NCBI GenBank assembly: GCA_002914805.1 | Contig: JXTB01000092.1 | Coordinates: 118,127-182,126 of the forward strand | Reading direction: 5' to 3' | Length of the DNA stretch: 64,000 bases | DNA from: Parasponia andersonii | Taxonomy: Eukaryota; Streptophyta; Magnoliopsida; Rosales; Cannabaceae | Shown here: piece after piece, positions 23,801 to 36,872 of the stretch | How the letters are laid out: every line of letters begins with the position of its first letter | Numbering within the stretch: position 1 is the stretch's first letter | The notes under the pieces: generated by a model | Database searches by the model: none | What the model saw: only the letters and a program-made list of their open reading frames with translations | Told to the model about the DNA's origin: nothing | Program-made: the position numbers and the translations under genes

Positions 23801-26511
23801 CAAGGATGTGAGTCCATTATGAATTTTATACGGCTAAACAATCCTGACTCTCAGTTTTTTTAGAGAGATGTTACTGTTCGGGCATTCTAAAATTCTAACC
23901 ATAAGAATAGTAATTGTACTTTTCTATTTGTGATTCTGTTCTCCCCTGTGTTATGCAAGAGCTTCCTCTGTTTTTCTTTTCTTTTTTTTTTTTTAACCCT
24001 GTTTTCCCCTGCTCCAGTTTCCTCTGTTTCCGTCTATTTCCTGCTCTAATTTGCTTCTTTTCTCCCCTTCTGACAAAATTATTTTTCAAATGTTCAGGTC
24101 CACATTCCGAGCTAATTAAGGATCCTGAAGGAGCATATAGCCAACTTATACGATTACAAGATATTAAGAAAGCATCTGAACAAGGTGCTGCCACTGATCA
24201 GGACAAACCGGAACTAATAGGGAACTCTGGGAGGCATTCAAGTCAAAGGTTTTCGTCAATGCGGTCCATAAGCCGAGGATCATCTGGAAGTGGAAACAGC
24301 AGTCGTCATTCATTTTCGATCTCATTTGGTGTACCCACTGCAATAAATCCCCTTGAAACAGCACCTTCAGAACCCAAGAATGTAGTTTCAACAACACCGC
24401 AAGCGCCTCAAGAAGTCTCACTTCGCCGCCTGGCTCTTCTTAACAAGCCAGAGATCCCAGTGCTACTTCTCGGTATTATAGCTGCAGCTGCGAATGGTGT
24501 AATATTACCTGTTTTTGGGGTACTGCTCTCCAGCATAATCAAGTCTTTCTTTGAGCCACCAGATGAACTCCGAAAAGATACAAAGTTGTGGGCGTTAGTT
24601 TTTCTTGGTCTTGGTGTGGCTGCTTTGGTAGCTCACCCTTCAAGGGGATACCTCTTTGCTGTGGCAGGATGTAAGTTGATTAGACGAATCCGATCACTGT
24701 GCTTTGAAAAAGTAGTGTTTATGGAAGTAAGTTGGTTCGATGAAGCCGAGCACTCAAGTGGTGAAATTGGCGCAAGGCTTTCTGCTGATGCAGCCTCCGT
24801 ACGAGGTCTGGTTGGAGACGCTCTTGGTTTGCTAGTACAGAACACTGCAACTGCAGTTGCTGGCTTGGTTATTGCTTTTGAGGCAAATTGGATAATGGCT
24901 CTCATAGTCCTTGTTTTGCTGCCGCTAATAGGAGTAAATGGATATGTTCAAACTAGGTTCTTGAAAGGATTCAGTGCTGATGCAAAGGTTTGCTACAAAG
25001 TTCAAACTTCACACACTTAATCTATCCATAGCACTTAATAACCTTTTACTATGAATGCTGAAATTGTAATTTGGTCGCAGAAAATGTACGAGGAGGCAAG
25101 TAAAGTAGCAAATGATGCAGTTGGGAGCATTAGAACAGTCGCTTCATTTTGTGCCGAAGAAAAGGTGATGGAATTGTACAAGAAGAAGTGTGAAGGCCCT
25201 ATAAAGGCTGGGATCAGGCAAGGACTAGTTAGTGGGGTTGGGTTTGGGCTATCACTGTTTTTCCTTTTCAGTGTGTATGCCGCAAGTTTCTATGCTGGAG
25301 CCCAACTTGTTGCAGATGGCAAGACAACCTTCTCTAATGTTTTCCGGGTAACTAAAAATCTTCTGCTTGAAGTCTGAAATCTCCATTAGGCTTCTCCAAT
25401 TAAATTAACTATTGGTTCTCCTGGTTTTGCAGGTTTTTTTTGCTCTAACTATGGCAGCCATAGGAGTCTCTCAGACCGCCTCTTTGGCTCCTGATATAAG
25501 TAAAACAAAGAGCGCTGCTGCTTCTGTGTTTGCCATTCTTGACAGGAAATCAAAAATAAACTCCAACGATGAATCGGGAACCATACTGGAAAGAGTGAAG
25601 GGAGATATTGAGTTTCTTCATGTCAGTTTCAAGTACCCAACTAGACCTGATGTGCAAATATTCCGGGACCTTTGCTTGGCTATTCACTCTGGCAAGGTAA
25701 TTTTGGTACTATGTCTGACTTTAACCGAATAGAAAGCTGAATTTGAAAGACTAAGCCACGTTGAACTTTACATGTATCAATCAGACAGTTGCTTTGGTTG
25801 GAGAAAGTGGGAGTGGGAAATCAACAGTTATTTCATTGTTGCAAAGGTTTTACGATCCAGATTCGGGTCAAATTACACTAGATCGAGTAGAAGTCCAAAA
25901 ACTGCAACTCAAATGGTTCAGGCAGCAGATGGGTCTGGTGAGCCAAGAGCCTGTTCTATTCAATGAGACAATCCGGGCCAACATTGCATATGGTAAAGAA
26001 GGCAATGCAACAGAGGCTGAAATTCTGGCTGCAGCAGAATTGGCCTATGCCAACAACTTCATTAGTAGTCTGCAACAAGTAAAAAAAAAAAAAACTACCT
26101 TATTTTCTTTTGAGATCATGTTAAAGAGTGGTATTAACTTTGGAAAATGAATTGCAGGGATATGACACTACAGTAGGAGAGCGTGGAATACAATTGTCTG
26201 GTGGGCAGAAGCAGAGAGTGGCAATTGCAAGAGCTATAGTGAAGGCACCAAAAATACTATTGCTAGATGAAGCCACCAGTGCTCTTGATGCCGAATCCGA
26301 ACGAGTGGTTCAAGATGCACTGGACCGGGTTATGGTGGACCGGACCACAGTGGTGGTGGCTCATCGGCTGTCCAGCATCAAGGGTGCAGATTTAATCGCT
26401 GTGGTGAAAAATGGAGTCATAGCAGAGAAGGGAAAGCATGAAACTTTGATGGCTATAAAGGGTGGCATTTATGCTTCTTTGGTAGCTTTGCATACAAGTG
26501 CATCGTCTTAG
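20895..26511 (+). CDS. ABC transporter B family (MDR/P-glycoprotein, ABCB4/ABCB11-like)
   Basis: Twelve exons (20895-21230, 21355-21409, 21516-21691, 21775-21996, 22085-22323, 22479-23004, 23172-23445, 24098-24987, 25081-25347, 25433-25696, 25785-26078, 26158-26511) encode 1298 residues, a full TMD-NBD-TMD-NBD protein. NBD1 has Walker [10 protein letters not shown] (near 430), signature LSGGQKQR (near 531) and Walker [16 protein letters not shown]2 repeats these with GESGSGKST (near 1088) and LSGGQKQR (near 1192). A Ser-rich linker ([20 protein letters not shown]) joins the halves, a likely kinase target as in other ABCBs. The N-terminal [20 protein letters not shown] and the motif order match the clade of Arabidopsis ABCB3/4/5/11/12/21, plasma-membrane pumps, several of which move auxin. 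The auxin role is by family only. No missing catalytic residue. Confidence 0.95.
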
Positions 26512-29500
26512 GATCTTCTTGTCTTCCTTCTTTGCTTATACTTACTTGCGTTACAACTTCAGTGTCTTTCCAGTGATAATAATAATAATAAACTGAGGTG
26601 TCTGTTTGAGTATCTGATAAAATGCAAGCACACAAACGACATCCTGTAAAAATAACCGTCGTTAGTGGAAATGATACGCAAAAATTTGTGATTGGAGTGT
26701 GAAAAACGGTCTAAAGAAAACATAAATGCATGTAGGAAACTTTTGTGCTAAGCTTGAAGTGTCTCCTGAGCCACATCACACGAAACGTCTGATGATATTT
26801 TTGTTGAACTCAGATATATTATATGACATTTTACTACTATCATGCATGGAACATTTACTAGTTCTGGTAAGATCTGTTTGTTTACGAGAAAACATTTTAG
26901 TTTAATAATCTTTGGCTTCGGCTTCGGCTTCTGGATAGTGGAAGTATTATATCTTTTAAGTTTTGCAGTTTTTTCATCCATGCAAATGAGGTTATTGTGT
27001 GATTCTATTTAAATAAAGCACACTTAAGAAGAACCAACTAGCAATCCTATTCGTTATAATAATGAAGTAGATGAAGAAGACAATTGACTAAGGGTTCCAT
27101 CGGTTTTAGAGGTTTATCATTTCATAACTAACAAAAAGAAAATAAGTGACTGAATGCTGTTAGTTTCTTGCTTGACATCTGAAATGCTTCTTTCAACAAC
27201 CATCTTTGACCTTTCACACAACAACAAAAAAGGGGATTCTAATAAAGATTGTGCATTACTCCAAAACTTGATACTAAGGACAAATGCAAATTTCTTGTTT
27301 TGCAAGCTCGTACAGACGTGACAAGAGACGACCTCCTGAATCATATATATCAATATTTTGTCAAATTAAATTTTGCCTAATAATTGAAGAGTAGTTGTGA
27401 ATGATGCATTTTGATGATGGAAACTACCTTTTTGTAGTCATGTAAACATCAGCCGACCCCTGATCTGACCTGCCACCTATTACCACTTAATTTTTTTTTT
27501 GCTTTTGTTTGTCCAGTCTACTTTTTGTTGGGTTAAACATAATAAAACCCAATAGAAAAAGGGAGATACGGCAATCGTTCACAATGGGAATTACTTTTTT
27601 TGTACTTTTTGCACAAAAGTCCCAGCCCCACTACTTTCTCAACGACTTTTAAGGATCCCAACAAAAGATTTTGATGTTGCCGTTATTCAAAAAGTGAGTA
27701 GGGTTTTATTAACTTGAAGAAAATGAAAAATGAGTATAATTTACTCTTGTAGGTCATCATGCTAGATTATTTTTGGGTGATCCTAGACTTCTAATTGATC
27801 TTCTCATAGTCCTATATCTCAGATTTGCTTGTAATCCTATATCTCAGATTTACTTGTATTCTGATATCTTAAACCTGTAAAATGCAGTATTACCATAGTG
27901 ACAGTTATGCTCAACACAAAATTCTCATGGACCCAAATCTATTTGCCCAATCATTCAAAAAATTCAGATTCTCACTCATATGGCTTTTACTAGAAAGTTG
28001 TTAAAAGAGCCTATTTCATTTTGTTATCCAATGTGAGCTTAACTAGAGGAAAAAGAAAGGTTTTTCATAATCATATTTTCCCCACATAGTGGATTTGATT
28101 TGTTCAAACGTATTACATTGTGTATAATAATAAAGCAGGGCCATAATTCATGATACAATGAACTGGAGTAAGAGGACAAAGAATATCGTACAAGTTTTAT
28201 GCACTATATAAAGAGGTGGTTTGATGTCTCAAGCGTTAAGCAACGATTAATTGCTATAGGAAGGAGAAAGATAATCGATGTTAATATCCCCATTCTAAAC
28301 ATGTGAAAATTTGACAAGTTACTAGAATTAAAAATTGAGAAAGTCATCAATTATATCAGAGAATGGACCCTCTTTCTCTGTCTTTCTATGTATGTCACAG
28401 TAGAGCAACAAATGACACGTTGTATGATGTGAATTTGCAACTGACCAACAGAGACTCCAATATTAAACTATGCATATAAATATAAAAATATAACGTCCGT
28501 GTATTCTGGGTTTTCCTTGAAAGGGAGCCCTTTCTATTCCGAGCTTTTATATCAAAGTAGTTGGTTGGTCATTATATTTTTGCAAACACCCTGTAGCAAA
28601 GTAGCAGCAGCATATAAAACAAGGAACCTCAAGCTCATTGGAGAGACTTGTCTCTAAAACAGTTTTAGTTAAGTACCTTCTCCTCCCTAAAAACTTATGC
28701 TCATACTTTTTTCCACCAAGGAACCAACTTTACTTTTTATGCTTGCGCTAAGAGGCAACATATATGACAGGAGTTGGCAATCTTAATTACTACTCTTAAG
28801 GTACTTTTATTATTCCATAAACACATTAAAAACTTTGGTTTTTTTAATCAGCTTCCTTTTTACATGCTTCTGCTTTGCTTTGCAGTCAGATCCCTGGTTA
28901 GGAAGAATGAACCATTGAGTGTAAGTGTAAGCCACTACTCTTAGACTAATATGAACAGACTGAACCTTGTATAACAACTGTCCAAACCTTCTGTTATATG
29001 CACCTCTGTTCTCTCTTTTTTGGTTTGGCCCTGTTTTGTCTTCTTTCCATGTCTTTCTCCTTAACCTGATTCTTCCATGCATGGCAAACAAGATGGTCCC
29101 TTTTTTTTATTTTTTATTTTATTTTCATATGAGTCAAACATGTGAACCAATTAAACACATTTGGAAAGTTGTCCAAACAAAAAAACAGTGAGAGCGTGGC
29201 ACTAAAAGCGTTGAGTTTAGTTTTTCACGGCACGGGTGATGCTAAGCCCATTGTTTGTCGTTTAGTCACTTATGGCATAAGTGTTGTTCTTGACATACCT
29301 TCATCTGGGCGGTTGGTTCCTGTTATATATAATCTGGATAAAGAGGGCCACATGGGATGGGGTCACACTCACACTTCAACTAACTCTTAAGAATTCACTT
29401 CTCTCTCATTCTTTGCAGGGCCAAGACCGAAGAAGTAGTAAAATGAGACGTTTATGTTTAAGTAACGCATGCAAAAGAATTTCTCGTTAGTCTCAAAGAA

Positions 29501-32009
29501 AAAGGGAGGGAAAAAAAAGCCTCAAAGGATGCAGAAAAGGCTTTGAGAGGCTTATTTTGAGTGCGTTTACGGTATAGTGGTGACCCCTAATACTCTCTTA
29601 CACCTTTTGCTTTTCGGGGCTTTTCATGCATGTCCTCATCATCTAAGTATTTTGAAATATACTTTGTTTGCGTTTACATATTGCTTTAACAATAAGAATC
29701 TTAGCTGGGTGTGGGTCCTAGAGATTTGTGGCTTTTTGCGTTTGGAGTTACACTTGGCTAAGTGCATTTAAACAAAACAAGTTCTAAACTGTAGTAAACA
29801 TTGGATAGAAAGACATGACTCATCTTTTATGCCTGAGGAAAATGTGAGACACTCACTTTTTTCTCCAATATAATGCTCGGTTTCAAATTGCTAAGCTAGT
29901 CGGTGTGTGTGAGCATGCTCTCCTAGCAAACCCCAACAGCCATGGGAACTGCTGCTCCTTAAAATAATCCATTTTAGCTGCACCTGCATGCTTAACTACC
30001 AGCTGTCTTATCTATTATAATTTATATTTGCCAGTTTAATGTCTGTTTCTACTTGTACCAACCAACAACATTAAATATGTTGATTTCTTTCAATTCTCAA
30101 GCATGTTTTTCAGTGTTTTAAAATCTCTAGGAAATAAATAAATATAGAAGCGTCATTTTTACCGAGAAGTTCCTATCCATGGCCAAGTCTTAATTCTTTG
30201 ATTTTCCTTTTTTAAGGCCTTGAGATTAGGATTGAATCGTAATAAATTTAATTAGATAAACTTAATATTATTAGATTAAATTATAATACGAGATTATTTT
30301 GGATCGTAGATTATTTATTCTAATTTTAAATTAGTATCAAGTACAAAAATGAGATAAATAATCACAATCTCAATTCTATTCTTGTGTACCAAATAAAACT
30401 TAAAAATATAAGACAGGAATAATCCTATCAAACTTGATTTTAACTTGGAGGAATATATGTTATTTGGTTTTCCCTTTCCAAAAAGTCATTCCTTAGCGCT
30501 TTGTCTTGACCCATGAGGCAAGGCAAAAGATGTGAAAGTAAATGCTTTGAAAAGATTGGTAAAATTCATTTAACTATGTGCCATTGAAAAGAGAAAAGGC
30601 ATTATTCAATTGTAGTAGTACTTACTAACGTGAAAACTAGAGCATTATCATGACTTTTGGCCATTTTTCAATTAATTGATTGGATACGACCACAACTTAT
30701 TGCTTAAGGTAATTTCTTTATTGTCCACTTCCTATGCATGCATAGAAAATGGATTTTAAAGAGGCAGGCCACTAAGAAGCAATGGTTTGAAAACAATACA
30801 GGCTATTGTCATATGCTTTTCCGAAAGATAATCTATGATTTAATTAACAGCACCACCAACAACTATTATTTAAAGCATTTTAGAGTTTGTCCTTAGGCAA
30901 AGCTTTAAGGTCCACTAATGTGTGACATCTAACCAACCACCACATATGCCAATTTGGTCTTAAAAGACAATTTGAATGAATGAAAAATATTCTTTCCATT
31001 TTGCAGCTCATAAACATAATTATTAGGTTGTGCCCTTTGAGAAATCACCATCTGAACGCATAAAAGTTTGTTGTCCTACAGTCCTAGTGTTGGTCGTCAT
31101 TCTGCAATCATGATCAGGATTATATAAATGCCCACCTTGTCATTATGTATCCTGGACCCATCACCTATAATTGAACCCTCCGACCTTAGGATAGCATACA
31201 CGAGGTGTCAAAAAGTTACTTAAAAACACGTTTAGTAACCCCTCATGAAATGTTTTCTCAGCTCTTGAAATGAATGCAGGAAAAAATAAAATAAAATAAA
31301 AAAAGAAGAAGAAGAAAAAACAGTAAGGCAATGAATTTGTTATTATAAGCATCAATTCTAAATGATATTTATTTCATGGAAAGGGACTTTAACAAAATGT
31401 CAATGTTATAGTACATTCTTTCACACGGTAATGCAGCATTAACTACCAAAACAGTTGATAATACAACAACAACAACAACTGGGTCGGATTCTACTGTGTA
31501 ATCCAAGAAGTTTCGTAGTTCCAAAGTCTTAAAAAACTATTCAACATGACTTTTCCTTTCCTTTGATTAAACTAAACTATAGCTTTAAAAAAATAAAAAA
31601 GAGAACAGCAAATTCAGAATATCGATGCGTACTCTGTAGGTGCCGTGGGGGTTTGCTTTGACGCAAACCGAAGAGAATGCTCAAGTCTTTAGATTTGAGT
31701 TAGAGAGGCGGCAAAGACTAGTAGTAGGTGCTTTTGTCTGATTTGGTTGTCCGTTTTGTTTTGTTTTGTTTTCTCGAGGGAGGCTCATTCATTCATGTGA
31801 CATGAAGCGTCTGAGTCAAACGCCAATCCGATATGTCACCCTTACTCTCATTCACTCCTCCTCTCACCACAAACGCATGCATCAACAATGGTGCTAAACA
31901 TACATACCTGCTTTGATTTCAACTCTCTCAGTCTCAGGGCCTTGTTTTTGTTAAAAATGGAGATTTTTAATTCGTGAAGCTGAGGACGTCGCAGAACAAG
32001 CTCAGCCAC
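26512..32009. other. Long spacer, no gene seen
   Basis: Five and a half kilobases without a supported gene on either strand. The open frames are short and composition-driven, and no tRNA, microRNA mature sequence or transposon end was recognised. The first few hundred bases should hold the ABCB 3' end and the last few hundred the CHUP1-like promoter. An ATA-rich microsatellite lies at about 26577-26590. Confidence 0.6.
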
Positions 32010-34713
32010 ATGTCGCAGACCACCACCACCACCACCCCATTTCGCCTCGGAGCTTCCTCCAAATTGAAGGACTCATCATCGCCAAGACCTTCAAGAGCAA
32101 AATCAGTAACCCCAGATGCAAACGGCAACAATTCCAAGCCTCGAAGGCCACTCGTGTCGACCAAGCCTAAATCTGGAGAACTCGCCTCGTCCCCGAAATC
32201 TCAAAAGGGTAGGGAGCTTGAGGAGCCCAAGCTCGTGGGTCGGCCCGGGAACCGGCTGGTTGTAGAGCAATTCGCTCGGCCGCGCCGGCAGAGGTCTGCT
32301 GCAGATCTTAGCTTTAAGAAAACTGAGGATGACCCAGATGGGAAAAACAATGATTTGCATGACAAGCTTCGAGCCGACGATGCTTTGATTAAGGATTTGG
32401 AGTCTCAAGTTCAGAGCTTGAAGGCGGAGTTGGAAAAAGCTCAAGGCTCCAACGCAGAGCTGCAATCACAGAACAAAAAGCTTGCCGAGGACCTCGCGGC
32501 TGCTGAAGCAAAGATAGCATCTATTAGCGGTCGTGGCCAGGTGAGAACTTGTAGAGTCATAGAACTTCTGATTGTTTTTCCACGCCAATTTAAATTGTAA
32601 CAAAAAAAAAAAAAAAGAGTTCAACTTTTGCTGCTGGTTGTGAATTGCGACTATATGTTATTAATTCCATAATTTTGAGTTTTTGAGAAGGTATGCGGTT
32701 GTTTTCTCTGCGTTTAGTATTTGAGTTTGGACAAGGGGAAAGGGCGAACAAGGATTCTCATTTATGTTTCATATATAGAATAATATTTTCATGGTCTTAG
32801 GCTCTTAGCTACGGTTTTACTATCTGCATTACTAAAGATTCTCAAAATTTTATTCTGAATGAAGGCGGAGTCTGTTGGAGGGTATCAGAGTCCGAAATTC
32901 AAAGGTATTCAGAAGCTCATTGCCAATAAATTAGAACGCTCGGGGGTAAAAAGGGAGACAGTTCAGGAAGCTAACGTTGTTAAGACGACCCCCTCTCCAT
33001 TTCCACAACAGCCATCACCACCCCCACCAGTTAGTCCAAGTCCAAGAGTTGCTGCTGTAGAAAGGAAGACTCCATCCTCATCATCGGTGCTACCACCTCC
33101 TCCGCCACTTCCACCACCACCCCCACCTCCACCTCCACCTCCACCCTTAACTAGAGCACCTACCAATCTAAAAGCTCCAGCATTTTTGGAATTATATCAC
33201 TCGTTGAGAAAGCAAGAGGGGAAGAGGAATTCTCCAGAACTAGGAAATCGTCATAAACAGACAGCTATTAGTGCACAAAGTAGCATAGTTGGAGAAATCC
33301 AAAGTCGTTCAGCACATCTGCTGGCTGTAAGCATTCAATATTTCCAAACTTAATCTAGCTTACTGTATGCGACATCTATTCCAGATTGAAGTTTTAATGG
33401 CCACAAGTTTACAATTCTTTCCAGATAAAAGCTGACATTGAAACAAAAGGAGAGTTCATCAATGACCTAATCGCAAAGGTGCTGGATGCTACATATATAG
33501 ATATAGAAGATGTCCTAAAGTTTGTAGATTGGCTTGATGAAGAACTCTCATCATTGGTATTCTTCTAATCCTAAAACCTTTCCGCAAGATGTTTCAATAG
33601 AAAATTCTCATTGATATTTCATATTGGCTATGCAGAAATTCTAACCTCTATTTTCGTGTTTGCTTCTGTATCCTATGTTCTTCTGCAGGCTGATGAGCGA
33701 GCTGTTTTAAAGCATTTCAAGTGGCCAGAGAGGAAAGCTGATGCCTTTCGAGAAGCTGCAATCGAATATCGCGAGCTTAAACTGTTGGAAAATGAGATTG
33801 CTTCTTACAAGGATGACAATGACATTCCATGTGCTGCTGCCTTGAAGAAAATGGCCAGCTTATTAGACAAGTAAGAACTGTGTGGAATATATTTTCTTTT
33901 GTTTAATGAGATTATGATGTTTGTCATGTTCTCTGATAAGTGAGTCTTTAACTCTCACATCTCCTTATGCAAGGTCGGAGAGAAGCATTCAAAGGCTGAT
34001 CAAGCTGCGAAATTCAGCTATGCGTTCTTATCATGAATTCAAAATTCCAACTGATTGGATGCTTGATTCAGGGATTGTGAGTAAGGTATCGAATTTTCTT
34101 CTAAACTTTTCGTTTTAGTTTGTACGAAGGAATGATAATAAATGGATTATTTGTGTTAAATGATATTGTGGGCAGCGCTGCCCTGCATCAAGTACTTTAA
34201 CTGTGACTGCCAACTAGAGAATTGCTGTTTGATTGAATGAATCCAGTTCATCGATGTAATTCTGAAGTAAAAAATTGTAAAGAAAATTATATGATAACTG
34301 TATCTCTCTCGACACATATTCATACAGATAAAGCTGGCGTCAATGAATCTGGTCAAAACGTTCATGAAGAGAGTCAGAAGGGAGCTGGAATCCGTTCCGA
34401 ATTCAGATAGAGAATCCAGTCAAGAATCTCTTCTGCTGCAAGGCGTGAATTTTGCATACAGAGCTCATCAGGTAATCCTTGAGGCAGCTTTTTCTTCAGG
34501 ATCGGCTTATATTGCAGTTCTTTCTGTTTTGTTCATTTCATCAAACAAAGGGTGGTGTTGGTTTGAGTAGACAATCGAATTGTGAGTTTCTGTTTTTGTT
34601 TGGTGCAACAGTTTGCTGGGGGTCTTGATTCAGAAACATTATGTGCTTTCGAAGAGATACGACAACGTTTTCCAGGACATATGGGAGGCTCTCGGCAGTT
34701 ATTGACATCATAG
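32010..34713 (+). CDS. CHUP1-like (IPGA1-like) coiled-coil, proline-rich protein
   Basis: Seven exons (32010-32540, 32865-33326, 33425-33556, 33689-33870, 33974-34085, 34328-34471, 34612-34713) encode 554 residues. The N-terminus is basic and Ser/Pro-rich. Residues about 110-170 form a coiled coil (DDALIKDLESQVQSLKAELE), and about 225-275 contain long proline runs, a profilin-binding type. The C-terminal half is the conserved CHUP1 block (FLELYHSLRKQEGKR, EDVLKFVDWLDEELSSLADE, FKWPERKADAFREAA, LETLCAFEEIRQRFP in outline). CHUP1 anchors chloroplasts to actin, but this shorter relative lacks the outer-envelope N-terminus. Such relatives have been tied to microtubules and cell shape, so chloroplast movement should not be assumed. 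The frame is open upstream only to a stop at 31968, and the first ATG within it is 32010. Confidence 0.9.
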
Positions 34714-35413
34714 CTTCTGAGAATCAGGGTAGCACCTAGGCATTTCTTTTATGTTTTTCCTTTACAAGAAAAAAATTAAACAACATTGGGATGGATAAAC
34801 TCGGAGGAAGTGAAAATGGAAGTGGTGTTTTAACAAGCAAATTTTCAACCAAAGGTTTATGCTTCTTTATTAACTCAATACTCAATACTCAATACACGAC
34901 GATTTAAGGTTCCAACTCATCAACTGGTTCATACTCCAACATATACAATTCTACTGTTCCAACTCCACGTCATGCATGCCTCTTTTATACTTCTTGTCAT
35001 TAGTTTTTTTCTTTGGTTCTTTCTTTGAGCGAAAACTGATTAAAAGAGAGGCATCGGTGGTAATTCTAATTGGGTAGGTACTTACATGTTTCAAAATTAT
35101 AATTATTATTATTTTTTTAAAACGATACTTAACTAATGATCACCGTTTATTACAAAAGGTAAAAAAAAAAAAACTCACACATGCGTTATTACCAAATTTT
35201 GAACTCTCTTAACTTTAAATTCACATATATACATGTCTCTCAAATCTTAGATCAACTTAGTTAGTCTTAATTAGTATTTAAAATTATTATAATTATGATT
35301 TCTCTCAAATCTTAGATCAACTTAATTAGTCCTAGTTAGTATTTAAAATTACTATAACTATGATTTCGCATGTAGCACAAATTTACTTAATTAAACCTGA
35401 TAATAATATATAT

Positions 35414-35616
35414 GGACGCCAGTCTAGTAGGTATTTTTTTTTTTACTTATGTATAGGTATTAATTTGACTAATGAAAATTTAGCATGTATATTTTTTTAT
35501 TGTAAAAAATAAGAGAGAGAAAGAGTATTAATGATGCACGTCTTTTCATGCACTTACGGCTAAAAAAAATACCTATCCATAGGTAAAAAAAAAATATATC
35601 TATTGGATTAGCAACC
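35414..35616. mobile_element. MITE, copy 1 (203 bp, imperfect TIRs, possible 9-bp TSD)
   Basis: The left end (GGACGCCAGTCTAGTAGGTA) and the reverse complement of the right end (GGTTGCTAATCCAATAGATA) match as imperfect terminal inverted repeats. The match continues inward through a T-run and ACTTATGTATAGGTA / ACCTATGGATAGGTA. Both flanks are AATATATAT (35405-35413 and 35617-35625), which would be a 9-bp target duplication as made by Mutator-like elements. Because the flank is AT-repeat DNA the match could be chance. Too short to code. Confidence 0.6.
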
Positions 35617-35638
35617 AATATATATATATATATTAATA

Positions 35639-35870
35639 GGGCACCAATCCAGTAGATATTTTTTTTTTTTACTTATGCATAAGTATCAATTTGGCCAATG
35701 AAAATTTAGCATGCATATTTTTTTATTGTTAAAAGTAAGAAAGAAAAAGAGCATTAATGATGCGCGTCTTTTCATGCACTTCATTATAGTCATTGGATCA
35801 CCATCTAATGGTGATCCAACGGCTAAAAAAAAAATACCTAGTCATAGGTAAAAAAAAAAATATATATATA
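35639..35870. mobile_element. MITE, copy 2 of the same family, with internal palindrome
   Basis: Begins GGGCACCAATCCAGTAGATA, about 20 bp after copy 1, and is similar to it along most of its length (AATGAAAATTTAGCATG, ATTAATGATGC, CGTCTTTTCATGCACTT). It keeps a perfect palindrome, TTGGATCACCA TCTAA TGGTGATCCAA (about 35794-35820), missing from copy 1. Its right end fades into an AT microsatellite, so that border is approximate. Confidence 0.55.
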
Positions 35871-35881
35871 AAGCAAAAACA

Positions 35882-35927
<46 letters not shown>

Positions 35928-36567
35928 CCTTAATTGTGACTACTCGAAGCCACCATAGGTGTAAAGCTCTTTGTTAGGGTTAGAGATAGGATCGGGGGAC
36001 CAATATCTTTGTTAGGAATGCCGTTTATTTGCAAACATCTTGGAGTATTGATTTTTAAATTAATGAAAACAAGGTTTTTGCATTGAAGACGGCGAAAGAA
36101 GACCAATAAGAGAGAGAAGAGTGTTTTTGTACATCAAAAATTATGGTTGATAAGGAAATTTCTTAGGCTAAATTAATTGTAATGTTATGAGCACCGTATT
36201 GTGCCGAATAACCCTGGTGTCAATATCATTTCTACTTAATTAATGGAAGATGCTACAGCATTGCTACTTAATTGTTGGAAGATGCTACGTGTTTAAGTCC
36301 TTATTATTATTATTATTATTATTTTTATGATGATGATGGTGACGATATTGTAGTTTTCCTTATTACTTGCACTGCTACACCAGTACCATCTACACAACAC
36401 TAGTAGTTGCTCAACTTGTCGTTTGTCAAGCTATCATCCTCAGTTGTAGTTTTTGTCGTTTTATAATTTTTTATATTGCTTGTTGTTAGTCGTCATTTCT
36501 ACTTTAACCGTTGCTTCCATGTTATTGTCGTTTCAAATTGTTATGACCTCGTCGTTAAACGACAATG

Positions 36568-36872
36568 TTATGAGCATGAAGAGCACAAGATCACCTTGTT
36601 AATAAGATGGATTTTCCTCGGCAAATTTCAATATGCATGGATCTCTTCTTTTGAATTGCAGACCTTAGTTTTCCCTTAGTACCCACAATTCTTGTCAAAA
36701 AAAAATATCAACAATGTCACATTTTCTCTCAACAGTAAATAATCTAGTTGAAAGTAAATATATTTTACAAGGACTTAAATGAGGCAATGAACACTATAAA
36801 TATATATACATATGTACATATATGTGCATGTGTGTTAGTAACGAGATAAAATGCCTCACTCACGGAATGAGG
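36568..36872 (-). pseudogene. Duplicated fragment of the neighbouring CHR18 gene (exon 17, intron, part of exon 16)
   Basis: This stretch aligns by eye with 39566-39880 inside CHR18. Shared landmarks include ACCTTGTTAATAAGAT, TCGGCAAATTTCAAT, CTCTTCTTTTGAATTG, AAATAATCTA and AAATGAGG-AATGAACA. It therefore copies one exon, the adjoining intron and the edge of the next exon, and lies just past the end of the parent gene. Small insertions and deletions destroy its reading frame. A tandem or slipped genomic duplication is more likely than retroposition, because the intron is kept. Confidence 0.75.

Larger units (their letters stand above)
34714..36567. other. Spacer with tandem repeats and two MITE copies
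   Basis: Holds a 65-bp direct repeat (from 35236 and again from 35301), the MITE pair at 35414-35870, an AT microsatellite (about 35886-35922) and an ATT run at about 36302-36322. No coding gene seen. Confidence 0.6.

Noticed and set aside
26748-29771. Several open frames of 60-95 codons
   Set aside because: AT-rich, without conserved motifs, splice partners or codon signal; treated as chance.
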